Shown here piece by piece: positions 1 to 5,593 of a DNA stretch of 5,593 nt (positions are counted from its first letter, which is position 1; every line of letters begins with the position of its first letter). The stretch comes from a bacterium. Lineage in GTDB: Bacteria > Planctomycetota > Planctomycetia > Pirellulales > Pirellulaceae. The stretch spans positions 1 through 5,593 of the forward strand of contig JAUIHJ010000574.1 of the NCBI GenBank assembly GCA_030432015.1, written 5' to 3'. A program made the position numbers and the translations under genes. The notes beneath the pieces are model-generated. The model made no database searches. It saw nothing but the letters and a program-made list of their open reading frames with translations, and was not told the DNA's origin.

Positions 1-610
1 GCTGGAAACCGGCGGCATCGAGCGCCTGGCGGATGGCCCCGACACGACCGTCCATCATGTCGGACGGTGCGATGATATCGCAGCCGGCGGCCGCCTGAAC
101 CAAGGCCTGCTGGCAGAGCGCGGCGAGCGTTTCGTCATTGACGACATAGCCCTCGCGCACCAAGCCATCCTGCCCGTGGCTCGAATAGGGATCCAGGGCG
201 ACATCACAGAGAATCCCAATCGCGTCACCGTGGGTCTGCCTGACAGCCCGAACCGCACGGCAGACAAGATTTTCCGGGTTGTATGCCTCGGCCGCATCGT
301 CGGTCTTGTGGCTCGGATCGGTCGCCGGAAAGAGCGCGACCGCGGGAATGCCCAACTGCACGGCAGTCCCAACCGCATCGACCAGGAGATCAATGGAAAG
401 CCGCTCGACGCCCGGCATCGAAGGGACCGCCTGGCGGACGTTTTCGCCGTCATGGATGAAGACGGGCCAAATCAGGTCATCGACCGACAAGGTGTTCTCC
501 CGGATCAAGCGGCGCGACCAATCAAAACGCCGATTGCGTCGCAGCCGAGTGCCGGGAAATTGCCCGGCGGCGTAACTGTCCAGATTTGCGGGACGGGACG
601 GTTCGCTCAT
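1..610 (-). CDS. hemB: Porphobilinogen synthase (delta-aminolevulinic acid dehydratase), N-terminal part
   Basis: HemB condenses two molecules of 5-aminolevulinate to porphobilinogen in the cytoplasm, the first common step of tetrapyrrole (heme) synthesis. The reading frame starts at ATG 608-610 and is open to the left edge, giving 203 codons of a protein usually near 325-340 residues. The catalytic Schiff-base lysine and C-terminal half are therefore outside the window. Visible family motifs are LIWPVF (residues 46-51), FPATD (94-98), the metal-loop motif DVALDPYSSHGQDG (136-149) and APSDMMDGRVGAIRQAL (181-197). The zinc-binding cysteine triad of E. coli-type enzymes is replaced by A138, D140 and D148, as in the magnesium-responsive Pseudomonas-type class. 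The start is supported by GGAG nine bases upstream. The gene is divergent from the unknown gene at 763. Identification is secure; metal dependence is inferred from the motif. Confidence 0.96.
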   Translation of the reverse strand, partial: MSEPSRPANLDSYAAGQFPGTRLRRNRRFDWSRRLIRENTLSVDDLIWPVFIHDGENVRQAVPSMPGVERLSIDLLVDAVGTAVQLGIPAVALFPATDPSHKTDDAAEAYNPENLVCRAVRAVRQTHGDAIGILCDVALDPYSSHGQDGLVREGYVVNDETLAALCQQALVQAAAGCDIIAPSDMMDGRVGAIRQALDAAGFQ

Positions 611-619
611 CAAGTAACG

Positions 620-623
620 CTCC
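620..623 (-). promoter_or_regulatory. Ribosome binding site of hemB
   Basis: On the minus strand GGAG lies nine bases before the ATG at 608-610 (GGAGCGTTACTTGATG). This is a plausible Shine-Dalgarno core at slightly long spacing, and it supports the chosen hemB start. No convincing sigma70-type promoter was seen in the 152-base divergent gap upstream. Confidence 0.55.
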
Positions 624-762
624 GATCTATTGCCGAATTGCCTGTTTCGCTATGCTGACACGCAGCCGTAACCGAGTGCCGACTGCCGTTTCATCGTGGC
701 GTCAATGCACTGCAGGGTAGCGGCAGCCGGGCCACTTTGATACTCGCTCAACCGTACCAGAT

Positions 763-1185
763 ATGCAGCCGAAAATCTCGCTTGGAAAGTTCCGATTTGA
801 CGCCACGTCGGTGACAATCGACGGCCAGCCTCCCTTGGACGAATGGGCCGGGCCGATGCAGTTCGCCCTCTGGTGTCAACGCGCCAGTCCCTGGTGGATC
901 GGAGACCTGCTGAACTGGGGTGACGCCAACTTCGGCGAAGCCTTCTCCCAGGTTTGCGAAGGGAGCATTTCCGGCGACCAGTTGCAACGGTACGAATCGG
1001 TCGCCCGCAGGGTCCCGCCCCGTAATCGCTGCCCGGACCTTTCCTGGTCGGCACACGCCGCCGTGGCGCGCCTATCCGACGAGGATCAGCGTGAGATGCT
1101 GCGACGAGCGACCAAGCAGGGGTGGACCAGCGAGCAGCTTCGCGTTGAGGTGCGGCGTTTCCTGGACGCGAAACAACAATCGTGA
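763..1185 (+). CDS. Hypothetical protein, possibly LmbU-like regulator
   Basis: A 140-residue soluble protein with no signal peptide or membrane segment. The only plausible start in frame is ATG 763-765: a TAG lies at 718-720 and no ATG, GTG or TTG occurs between them. No Shine-Dalgarno sequence is visible. Two blocks stand out: the Trp/Gly-rich motif WWIGDLLNWGDANFGEAF (44-61) and a segment at about 80-132 holding VARRVPP, LSWSAHAAVARL and a charged helical end (GWTSEQLRVEVRR). From memory, this order (WW-G-D-LL-YG-like motif, then VPP and LSWSHH-like blocks) recalls LmbU-type regulators and uncharacterised phage or plasmid proteins. I cannot confirm that without a profile search. It is the only plus-strand gene in the window, divergent from hemB and convergent with the peptidase gene. 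Ending in a stop after a coherent family-like sequence argues that it is a real gene. DNA binding is inferred only. Confidence 0.72.
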   Translation: MQPKISLGKFRFDATSVTIDGQPPLDEWAGPMQFALWCQRASPWWIGDLLNWGDANFGEAFSQVCEGSISGDQLQRYESVARRVPPRNRCPDLSWSAHAAVARLSDEDQREMLRRATKQGWTSEQLRVEVRRFLDAKQQS

Positions 1186-1194
1186 CGCGATTGT
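1176..1194 (+). other. Perfect 7-bp hairpin across the stop codon of the 763-1185 gene
   Basis: ACAATCG (1176-1182) and CGATTGT (1188-1194) are exact reverse complements around the loop TGACG, which contains the TGA stop. No T-run follows, so it is not a classic intrinsic terminator. It could be a 3' end stabiliser or chance. Confidence 0.3.
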
Positions 1195-1203
1195 GGCTCT
1201 TCG

Positions 1204-1229
1204 AGCAGGCGCCGTCCGCCGCCCCTGCT
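1204..1229. terminator. Weak candidate bidirectional hairpin in the convergent gap
   Basis: AGCAGG (1204-1209) pairs with CCTGCT (1224-1229), followed inward by a C/C mismatch and two more G-C pairs. It lies between two convergent genes (stops at 1185 and 1322), where a shared terminator would be expected. Neither strand has a T-run after the stem, so the call is weak. Confidence 0.25.
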
Positions 1230-1321
1230 TATCCCGCCGTCTCCTCGTCTCTCGCCGTCGCGCTGCGGGCGACAGGACGATCGTGATCGGCCTGCCGAAC
1301 CCCGCTCGCGTACCCCCCAAC

Positions 1322-3214
1322 TTATCGGCCTGCGGTCGGTTCACCGAGCGTGACTTTCAGCGTCTTCTTCGCATCGCCACGCATGACGTCGATCTCGACG
1401 GTCACGCCTGGCTTATTGGCTCGTAGGCCATCCGCTAAACCCTGGATGTCAGTGACGGGGATCTTGCCGATTCGCGTGATGATATCCCCCGCCGCAAGGC
1501 CGCCTTTGGCAGCCGGTGAATCGTCATTGACTCCGGTCACCTTGAGGCCGTCGCCACTGCTGGAGTAGTCCGGCGTCACCCCGAGATATGCCATCCCGCC
1601 GCCCGCGCCGCGTCGTGCTGGCGTGACCTTGACATACGCGGTGCGGGCAGGCAACGCGACCACGGCGCTGAGAAACTTCTCGCAGAAGTCAATCGTCCTG
1701 ACGACGCCGGGCACGTTGATTTTCTCAAACGTATCGTCGGGGGTGTGATAGTCGGGCGTCAGGCCGGTAAAGAAATGGACGGCCGGAATTCCCTTTTGAT
1801 AAAAACCGAAATGGTCGCCGCCCATCATGGTCCCGCCCTTGTCGAGTTGCAGGGCCTCGTCCTTGTTTGCCTGGTCCAGTAACGCCGGAAATTCCTTGCC
1901 GCTGCGGGCGCCGTTGATGATCACCTTGTCGTCGCGCAACCGCCCGATCATATCGAAGTTGATCATCGCAACCGTATCCTCCAAGGGAAAAATCGGTTGG
2001 CTGACATAGTGATTGCTACCGAAAAGGCCGCGTTCTTCGGCCGTGAACCCCATAAAGACCATTCGTCGCGCGGGCTTCTTCTCCTGGGCCGCGAACCGAC
2101 GGGCCAACTCCACGACCGCGGCCGTGCCGGTGGCGTTGTCATCGGCCCCCGGATGCAGGGCCTTGGAATCGGGACGACGCGAACCATACGGACCATAACC
2201 GAGATGATCATAATGCGCACCGATCACGACGGTCTCGTTCGCGAAAGGGCCTTCGCCTTCAATCACGCCAATCACGTTCGCCACATCCGCTTTGACCTCT
2301 TGGAACGTAAATTCGATCTCCGCCGACCAACCCGCCAAGGGCTGAGTGAGCGGCTGATAGAGTTCGTCAATATTCTTCTCAATCGCCTCGATCGATTTCA
2401 ATTCGTCGCCCCCCTTTGTTTTCACGGGAGACTTGGCGAGTAGTTCGTTCACCGTCTGCTGCTTTACGTGAGCAAAGGGCAACCCACTGCCGGTGGCCCC
2501 GAATCCGGTCGCTGGAACAAGTTCGTCCTGCTTGCCCTTGGTATTGTGCGGGTCATTGACGAACAGGACGGCGGCCGCTTTCTGATCGGTCGCTGCCTTG
2601 ACCTTGGTCCGGATGTACGAATACGGCGTTGTTTCCTTGCCATCAAAAGCACTTTTTTCATTGCTTTGCTGGGGCTCGCGACGAATGACCAGCAGCACCT
2701 TGCCCGCGACATCGGCACCTTGAAAGTCGTCATACTTGAGTTCGGGGGCGGAAATCCCGTAGCCAGCAAAGACAATCTCCGCCCGGGCCTTACCGGAACC
2801 GCCGATCGCCAATGCCTGGTAATCGTCGCCCAGGGACAACTTGACCGTTTGGCCGTCCGGTCCGTGCAAGACCAATCGTGCCTGTTCCCGCAGCAGCTTC
2901 GTCTCCAGTGAGATTTCAAACGGCTGGTAATAACTGCCATCGGTGACGCCGCTGGTGAGTCCCGCCTCCTTGAACGCGTCCCGCATGTAGTCAGCTGCCT
3001 TTTGTAGCCCTTCGCTTCCCGGGGCCCGCCCTTGAAGCTCTTCCGAAGCCAGATACTGAATGTCGCCACCGACACGATCGAGGACCGCTGCGGCGTTATT
3101 TTCCGCGGCGGCTAACGTGCCCGTTGGCACCACGCTCGACCAACAGGATGTGACCACCGCGATGACGAACGTCAAGCGAACGAGGGAATGCAACCAGCAT
3201 GAGTGCCTGCTCAC
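1322..3214 (-). CDS. Secreted M28-family zinc peptidase with PA-like insert and PDZ domain
   Basis: A predicted exported metallopeptidase (aminopeptidase-like) of 630 residues, counted from GTG 3212-3214. I chose this start because GGAG sits six bases upstream. A longer frame opens at TTG 3257-3259 (15 more residues) but has no ribosome site. The N-terminus has a basic stretch, a hydrophobic core (about 14-30) and a likely cleavage site near 36-37 (TLAAAE). A PA-like segment spans about 130-250 (FAGYGI, YDDF, GKVLLV). All five M28 di-zinc ligands are recognisable: H334 in GAHYDHLG, D358 in GADDNATG, E394 with catalytic base E393 in FTAEERG, D421 in INFDMIG and H490 in DYHTPDD. A C-terminal PDZ domain covers about 540-625 (YLGV, SPAAKGGLAAGDIITRIG). 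Family knowledge suggests cleavage of N-terminal residues from peptides outside the cytoplasm; the substrate is unknown. It appears monocistronic. Confidence 0.93.
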   Translation of the reverse strand: MSRHSCWLHSLVRLTFVIAVVTSCWSSVVPTGTLAAAENNAAAVLDRVGGDIQYLASEELQGRAPGSEGLQKAADYMRDAFKEAGLTSGVTDGSYYQPFEISLETKLLREQARLVLHGPDGQTVKLSLGDDYQALAIGGSGKARAEIVFAGYGISAPELKYDDFQGADVAGKVLLVIRREPQQSNEKSAFDGKETTPYSYIRTKVKAATDQKAAAVLFVNDPHNTKGKQDELVPATGFGATGSGLPFAHVKQQTVNELLAKSPVKTKGGDELKSIEAIEKNIDELYQPLTQPLAGWSAEIEFTFQEVKADVANVIGVIEGEGPFANETVVIGAHYDHLGYGPYGSRRPDSKALHPGADDNATGTAAVVELARRFAAQEKKPARRMVFMGFTAEERGLFGSNHYVSQPIFPLEDTVAMINFDMIGRLRDDKVIINGARSGKEFPALLDQANKDEALQLDKGGTMMGGDHFGFYQKGIPAVHFFTGLTPDYHTPDDTFEKINVPGVVRTIDFCEKFLSAVVALPARTAYVKVTPARRGAGGGMAYLGVTPDYSSSGDGLKVTGVNDDSPAAKGGLAAGDIITRIGKIPVTDIQGLADGLRANKPGVTVEIDVMRGDAKKTLKVTLGEPTAGR

Positions 3215-3220
3215 AAGTAA

Positions 3221-3224
3221 CTCC
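3221..3224 (-). promoter_or_regulatory. Ribosome binding site deciding the GTG start of the M28 peptidase
   Basis: The minus strand reads GGAGTTACTTGTG, with GGAG six bases before GTG 3212-3214. The alternative TTG at 3257-3259 has no purine-rich sequence upstream. The shorter start also gives a more normal signal-peptide n-region. Confidence 0.6.
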
Positions 3225-3296
3225 AGTAACTTTTGGAAATGGGGATTTTTTGAGGTCAATTACGCGGTTAGCCGCAAGTTTCTGACGCAGAATCAC

Positions 3297-3325
3297 AAAA
3301 TAGCGCAATTCTGACCTAATAGCAA
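3297..3325 (-). promoter_or_regulatory. Possible sigma70-like promoter of the M28 peptidase
   Basis: On the minus strand TTGCTA (3320-3325) and TATTTT (3297-3302) are separated by exactly 17 bases, each matching four of six consensus positions. Transcription would start near 3290, giving a leader of about 75 bases before GTG 3214. If true, the TTG start at 3259 would still be transcribed, so it does not decide the start. Matches of this quality occur by chance in AT-rich DNA, and promoter consensus in this lineage is uncertain. Confidence 0.25.
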
Positions 3326-3422
3326 CTTCGATGGCCAGTACCACATTGTACGGTTTACACTCCTACTGTAGCAGCTAAATGGCCGAGCGCGATTCAGCAG
3401 CGCACACCCCGTCAGCGTGACA

Positions 3423-3486
3423 GGCACCGTTTTCGCCGACCGGCCGTTTTCCGCAATGGAATCGCATAGGCGGCGAAAAACGAGCC
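3423..3486. repeat. Imperfect palindromic intergenic element
   Basis: TTTTCGCCG (3430-3438) and CGGCGAAAA (3471-3479) are a perfect 9-bp inverted pair. Beyond a single unpaired A the stem continues with CG/CG (3428-3429 with 3481-3482), and after a small internal bulge with GGC/GCC (3423-3425 with 3484-3486). The interior of 32 bases contains CCGGCCG. The structure resembles interspersed REP or small non-autonomous palindromic elements, but only one copy is in the window, so its repeat nature is not shown here. Confidence 0.35.
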
Positions 3487-3548
3487 GGTCCCGGATTGTC
3501 GCCGAATTGCACTCGGTCATTTAGGCCTGCCAAAGCGTGGAAATCGGG

Positions 3549-3560
3549 CGTCGCGCGACG
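3549..3560. other. 12-bp perfect palindrome downstream of mnmE
   Basis: CGTCGCGCGACG is its own reverse complement. It directly abuts the hairpin that overlaps the mnmE stop. It may form part of a compound 3' end structure or a binding site for a dimeric protein; a chance CG-rich palindrome is possible. Confidence 0.3.
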
Positions 3561-3579
3561 GCCGCCACCGGCTGGCGGC
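3561..3579 (-). terminator. Candidate hairpin terminator of the yidC-mnmE transcript
   Basis: GCCGCCA (3561-3567) and TGGCGGC (3573-3579) form a perfect 7-bp GC-rich stem with a five-base loop, overlapping the last base of the mnmE stop codon. It is placed where the transcript should end, but no T-run follows on the minus strand, so it would be an atypical intrinsic terminator or a 3' end protector. Confidence 0.35.
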
Positions 3580-4934
3580 TATTTGCCAATGCAGAACCGG
3601 CTAAAAATCTTATCCAGGATATCGTCGGTGTAGACCGTGCCAACGACGGTGCCGAGCTGGTCGAGGGCATGGCGAATCTCAGCCGCAACAAGCTCCTCAC
3701 CGGCTTGCGCAGCGGCGCTTGTGCAGGCCATGTCGAGCGCATCCGCGGCGGCCTGGAGACTCGCCCGGCAACGTGCGGCAGTCGTTGGTACGGCCGACTG
3801 CCCCAGCGTATGCCGGGCCAAGTGCTGCCTGACCGACCGCTTCAATTCGGCCAGCCCCAGCCCGCTGGTGCTGCTGGTCTCAATGGCCACGGGCGTCACA
3901 TCGATGCGGCGCACCCCGTCGCACTTGGTGAGCACCAATAACACGCAGTCGCTGTCGATGCCTGCCAGCCGCTGGCGTTCCCAGTCATTGAGCGGGCGCG
4001 TGGCATCCAGGCAGAGCAGGTGCAACTGAGCCTGTGCCGATTGGCGGTTGGTCATGTGTTGCGCCACAGCGCCGATCCCTGACGCGTCAGCCTCGACGCC
4101 GGCGGTGTCGACCAGCATGACTTCCTCGCCGTCCAGCGAGACCCGCGCAGCCAGGTAGTCGCGTGTCGTCCCGGCGACATCCGATACAATCGCGGGCCGG
4201 CCGTCGACCAGCGCATTGAACAGGCTGCTCTTGCCGACGTTGGGCCAGCCTGTCAGCGCTACGCGACATTCGCTTTCACTCTGTCCACGTCCGGCCAGCT
4301 GTTCCGCCAGTCGACTCACCTGATCCGCTGCGGATTGGAGCGCGCTGGTAAGTTCTGCAGTAGAGATGAACTCGATGTCCTCTTCAACAAAATCCAGGCC
4401 GGCCTCGAGGTGCGCGAGAAGATCCAGCAACTCGGTGCGGAGTCGATTCAACGGTGCTGAAAGACCGCCGGCGAGTTGGCCGAGGGCGACATCGAGTTCG
4501 TCGCGACTCTGCGCATCAATCACCCCCAGCACGGCTTCGGCCTGGGGCAAATCCAGGCGGCCAGCCAGGAACGCACGCATGGTGAATTCACCCGGCTGCG
4601 CCAGCCGTACGCCGGATCGGCACAACGTCGCCACGGCCGCCTCCAGTAGCGGCGGCGAACCGATGGTGTGAAACTCCGCGGACGGCTGGCGGGTGTAACT
4701 CTGCGCCGTCGGCCAAAGGTAAAGTTCACCCGGGAGATTCGTCAGTGGCGGATCAAGCTGCAATTCTCCTGGGATCACCTGAGCCTGGAGCACCCGCTCG
4801 GGAGCGACCGTTGCGTGCTGAAAACACGGTCGGAGGCAATCGATGACCCGTGGCCCGCTTAATCGAATCACTCCGCGGATCGCGCCGCCTGGCGCTGAAG
4901 CAATCCCCACAATCGTGTCGTCGACATCGTACAT
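3579..4934 (-). CDS. mnmE: tRNA uridine-5-carboxymethylaminomethyl(34) synthesis GTPase MnmE
   Basis: MnmE works with MnmG to add the carboxymethylaminomethyl (or aminomethyl) group to wobble U34 of certain tRNAs, using a tetrahydrofolate-derived carbon and GTP hydrolysis. At 451 residues it is full length (E. coli about 454). The N-terminal folate-binding domain covers about 1-120 (DTIVGIASAPG at 6-16; PGEFTMRAFLAGRLDLPQAE at 114-133). A helical domain follows, interrupted by the G domain at about 222-375. GTPase motifs are G1 GWPNVGKS (229-236), G2 GTTRD (255-259), G3 DTAG (276-279) and an unusual G4 TKCD (336-339). The C-terminus is FCIGK with the conserved Cys448. The ATG start at 4932-4934 gives the standard DDTIVGIA N-terminus, although no Shine-Dalgarno is visible. 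It lies 23 bases after yidC on the same strand, a conserved arrangement suggesting co-transcription. Confidence 0.97.
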   Translation of the reverse strand: MYDVDDTIVGIASAPGGAIRGVIRLSGPRVIDCLRPCFQHATVAPERVLQAQVIPGELQLDPPLTNLPGELYLWPTAQSYTRQPSAEFHTIGSPPLLEAAVATLCRSGVRLAQPGEFTMRAFLAGRLDLPQAEAVLGVIDAQSRDELDVALGQLAGGLSAPLNRLRTELLDLLAHLEAGLDFVEEDIEFISTAELTSALQSAADQVSRLAEQLAGRGQSESECRVALTGWPNVGKSSLFNALVDGRPAIVSDVAGTTRDYLAARVSLDGEEVMLVDTAGVEADASGIGAVAQHMTNRQSAQAQLHLLCLDATRPLNDWERQRLAGIDSDCVLLVLTKCDGVRRIDVTPVAIETSSTSGLGLAELKRSVRQHLARHTLGQSAVPTTAARCRASLQAAADALDMACTSAAAQAGEELVAAEIRHALDQLGTVVGTVYTDDILDKIFSRFCIGK

Positions 4935-4957
4935 GGTGGGACCACGCCGCTGCGGGC

Positions 4958-5593
4958 TTAGCGCCGCTTCTTCTTGTTGGACTGCGGTTGCTGACGGCCC
5001 GATTTACCGTTATCCGGAATCTTTGGTCGCGGCCGTTTGGGTTTGGGCTTCGGCTTGGCGGCGAGGGGCTCCGGATCCGATCCGCCGTCTCCAGCAAGCT
5101 TCGGCTTGGGGAGCAGCTTGCGTTCGGCAATGCCCCACAGGCTGGAAGCAATAAAGTAGATACAAAGTCCGGCAGCAACTTTGAAAAACATAACGCCGAT
5201 GAAGACTGTCATGTACTTCATCATCGTCAATTGCATGCGGCTCTGATCGTCCGTCGGCGGCGGAGTAAACAGTTTCTGCTGCACCAGGAACAGGGCCACG
5301 GTGAACATCGGCAGGATGTTGAAATAGGGGCCCAACATTCCCAACTCGGTAAACAAGCTCCAGGAGAGCATCTCGGGCCAGACGAACAGCATGTCGGGAC
5401 CGGCCAGGTTCGAGCACCATTGGATGCCAGGAATCAGGGCCGCTTGCCGCAGGTCAATGTCGACCGAAAGGGTCCGGTAGAGGCCGATGAAAATTGGGAG
5501 CTGCAGGAACATCATCCAGCAACCACCGAACGGATTATAGTTGTGCTTCTTGAAGAGATCCTGCTGGGCCTTGGCCCGCTTCTCCATATCCTC
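4958..5593 (-). CDS. yidC: Membrane protein insertase YidC, C-terminal part
   Basis: YidC (Oxa1/Alb3 family) inserts and folds inner-membrane proteins, alone or with SecYEG. The frame is open to the right edge and ends at TAA 4958-4960, so only the last 211 residues are present. The N-terminus, periplasmic domain and first membrane segments are missing. Visible are the cytoplasmic loop (KRAKAQQDLFKKHNYNPFGG, residues 5-24), a transmembrane helix with the family pattern FLQLPIFIGLYR (30-41), a periplasmic stretch with WCSNLAGPD, and hydrophobic segments at about 88-105 (NILPMFTVALFLVQQKLF), 123-140 and 141-155. The cytoplasmic tail (about 160-211) is rich in Lys, Pro and Arg and ends KKKRR, as in homologues whose tails contact the ribosome. 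mnmE follows directly. Confidence 0.96.
   Translation of the reverse strand, partial: EDMEKRAKAQQDLFKKHNYNPFGGCWMMFLQLPIFIGLYRTLSVDIDLRQAALIPGIQWCSNLAGPDMLFVWPEMLSWSLFTELGMLGPYFNILPMFTVALFLVQQKLFTPPPTDDQSRMQLTMMKYMTVFIGVMFFKVAAGLCIYFIASSLWGIAERKLLPKPKLAGDGGSDPEPLAAKPKPKPKRPRPKIPDNGKSGRQQPQSNKKKRR

Larger units (their letters stand above)
3215..3578. other. Gene-free stretch between the peptidase and mnmE
   Basis: These 364 bases hold no frame that looks like a conserved protein. Short open frames here have no recognisable motifs and compositions unlike real proteins. The stretch contains the peptidase leader and possible promoter (right of 3214), an imperfect palindromic element (3423-3486), and two hairpins next to the mnmE stop. 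The part from about 3230 to 3350 is noticeably more AT-rich than its neighbours, as expected for a promoter region. Confidence 0.6.

Noticed and set aside
630..656. TTGCCG and TATGCT as a plus-strand promoter for the gene at 763
   Set aside because: The spacer is only 15 bases, the -35 match is poor, and it lies more than 100 bases from the start.
176..658. 160-codon open frame on the plus strand opposite hemB
   Set aside because: It is antisense to a securely identified hemB and has no family-like features; a shadow in GC-rich DNA.
650..1056. Minus-strand open frames covering the unknown plus-strand gene
   Set aside because: Their translations are rich in Arg, Gly and Pro with no coherent motifs, whereas the plus-strand frame has ordered family-like blocks.
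2464..3075. 203-codon minus-strand frame inside the peptidase gene
   Set aside because: It is an alternate frame of the M28 gene with an Arg/Ser-rich low-quality sequence.
3501..3510. GCCGAATTGC shared with 632-641 as a possible regulatory repeat
   Set aside because: A 10-base match with differing flanks between two intergenic regions is too short to separate from chance.
3293..3520. 75-codon open frame on the minus strand in the intergenic stretch
   Set aside because: No recognisable motif, no ribosome site of note, and it spans the palindromic element and the AT-rich leader. It looks like chance coding in non-coding DNA.
1..5593. Mobile element, CRISPR array, toxin-antitoxin pair, tRNA or riboswitch
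   Set aside because: No transposase or integrase, no regularly spaced repeats, no small paired genes and no cloverleaf or known aptamer pattern was seen by eye on either strand.

Overview
The window looks like ordinary chromosomal DNA from a GC-rich bacterium. A member of the Planctomycetota (Pirellulales-like) fits best. That placement is an inference from the style of the proteins: an aspartate-type HemB, a secreted M28 peptidase carrying a PDZ domain, a YidC with a long Lys/Pro/Arg tail, and an orphan protein with a WWIGD-type motif. No rRNA, tRNA or other marker that would settle taxonomy is present.

Layout from left to right: (1) 1-610, minus strand, the N-terminal two thirds of hemB (porphobilinogen synthase), running off the left edge. 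(2) 611-762, a divergent gap. (3) 763-1185, plus strand, a 140-residue protein of unknown function with a weak resemblance to LmbU-type regulators. (4) 1186-1321, a convergent gap with a weak hairpin. (5) 1322-3214, minus strand, an exported M28-family zinc peptidase with PA-like insert and C-terminal PDZ domain. (6) 3215-3578, a gene-free stretch of 364 bases holding the peptidase leader, a possible promoter, an imperfect palindromic element and, beside the mnmE stop, two adjacent hairpins. (7) 3579-4934, minus strand, complete mnmE (tRNA-modifying GTPase). (8) 4958-5593, minus strand, the C-terminal part of yidC (membrane protein insertase), running off the right edge.

yidC and mnmE are 23 bases apart on the same strand. 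They are the end of the widely conserved rpmH-rnpA-yidC-mnmE neighbourhood and are probably co-transcribed. The peptidase, the orphan plus-strand gene and hemB look like separate transcription units: strands alternate and the gaps are long. There is no sign of a mobile element, CRISPR array, defence island or biosynthetic cluster. I found no convincing new multi-gene system. The items most worth a second look are the orphan gene at 763-1185, the palindromic element at 3423-3486, and the altered GTPase motifs in MnmE.
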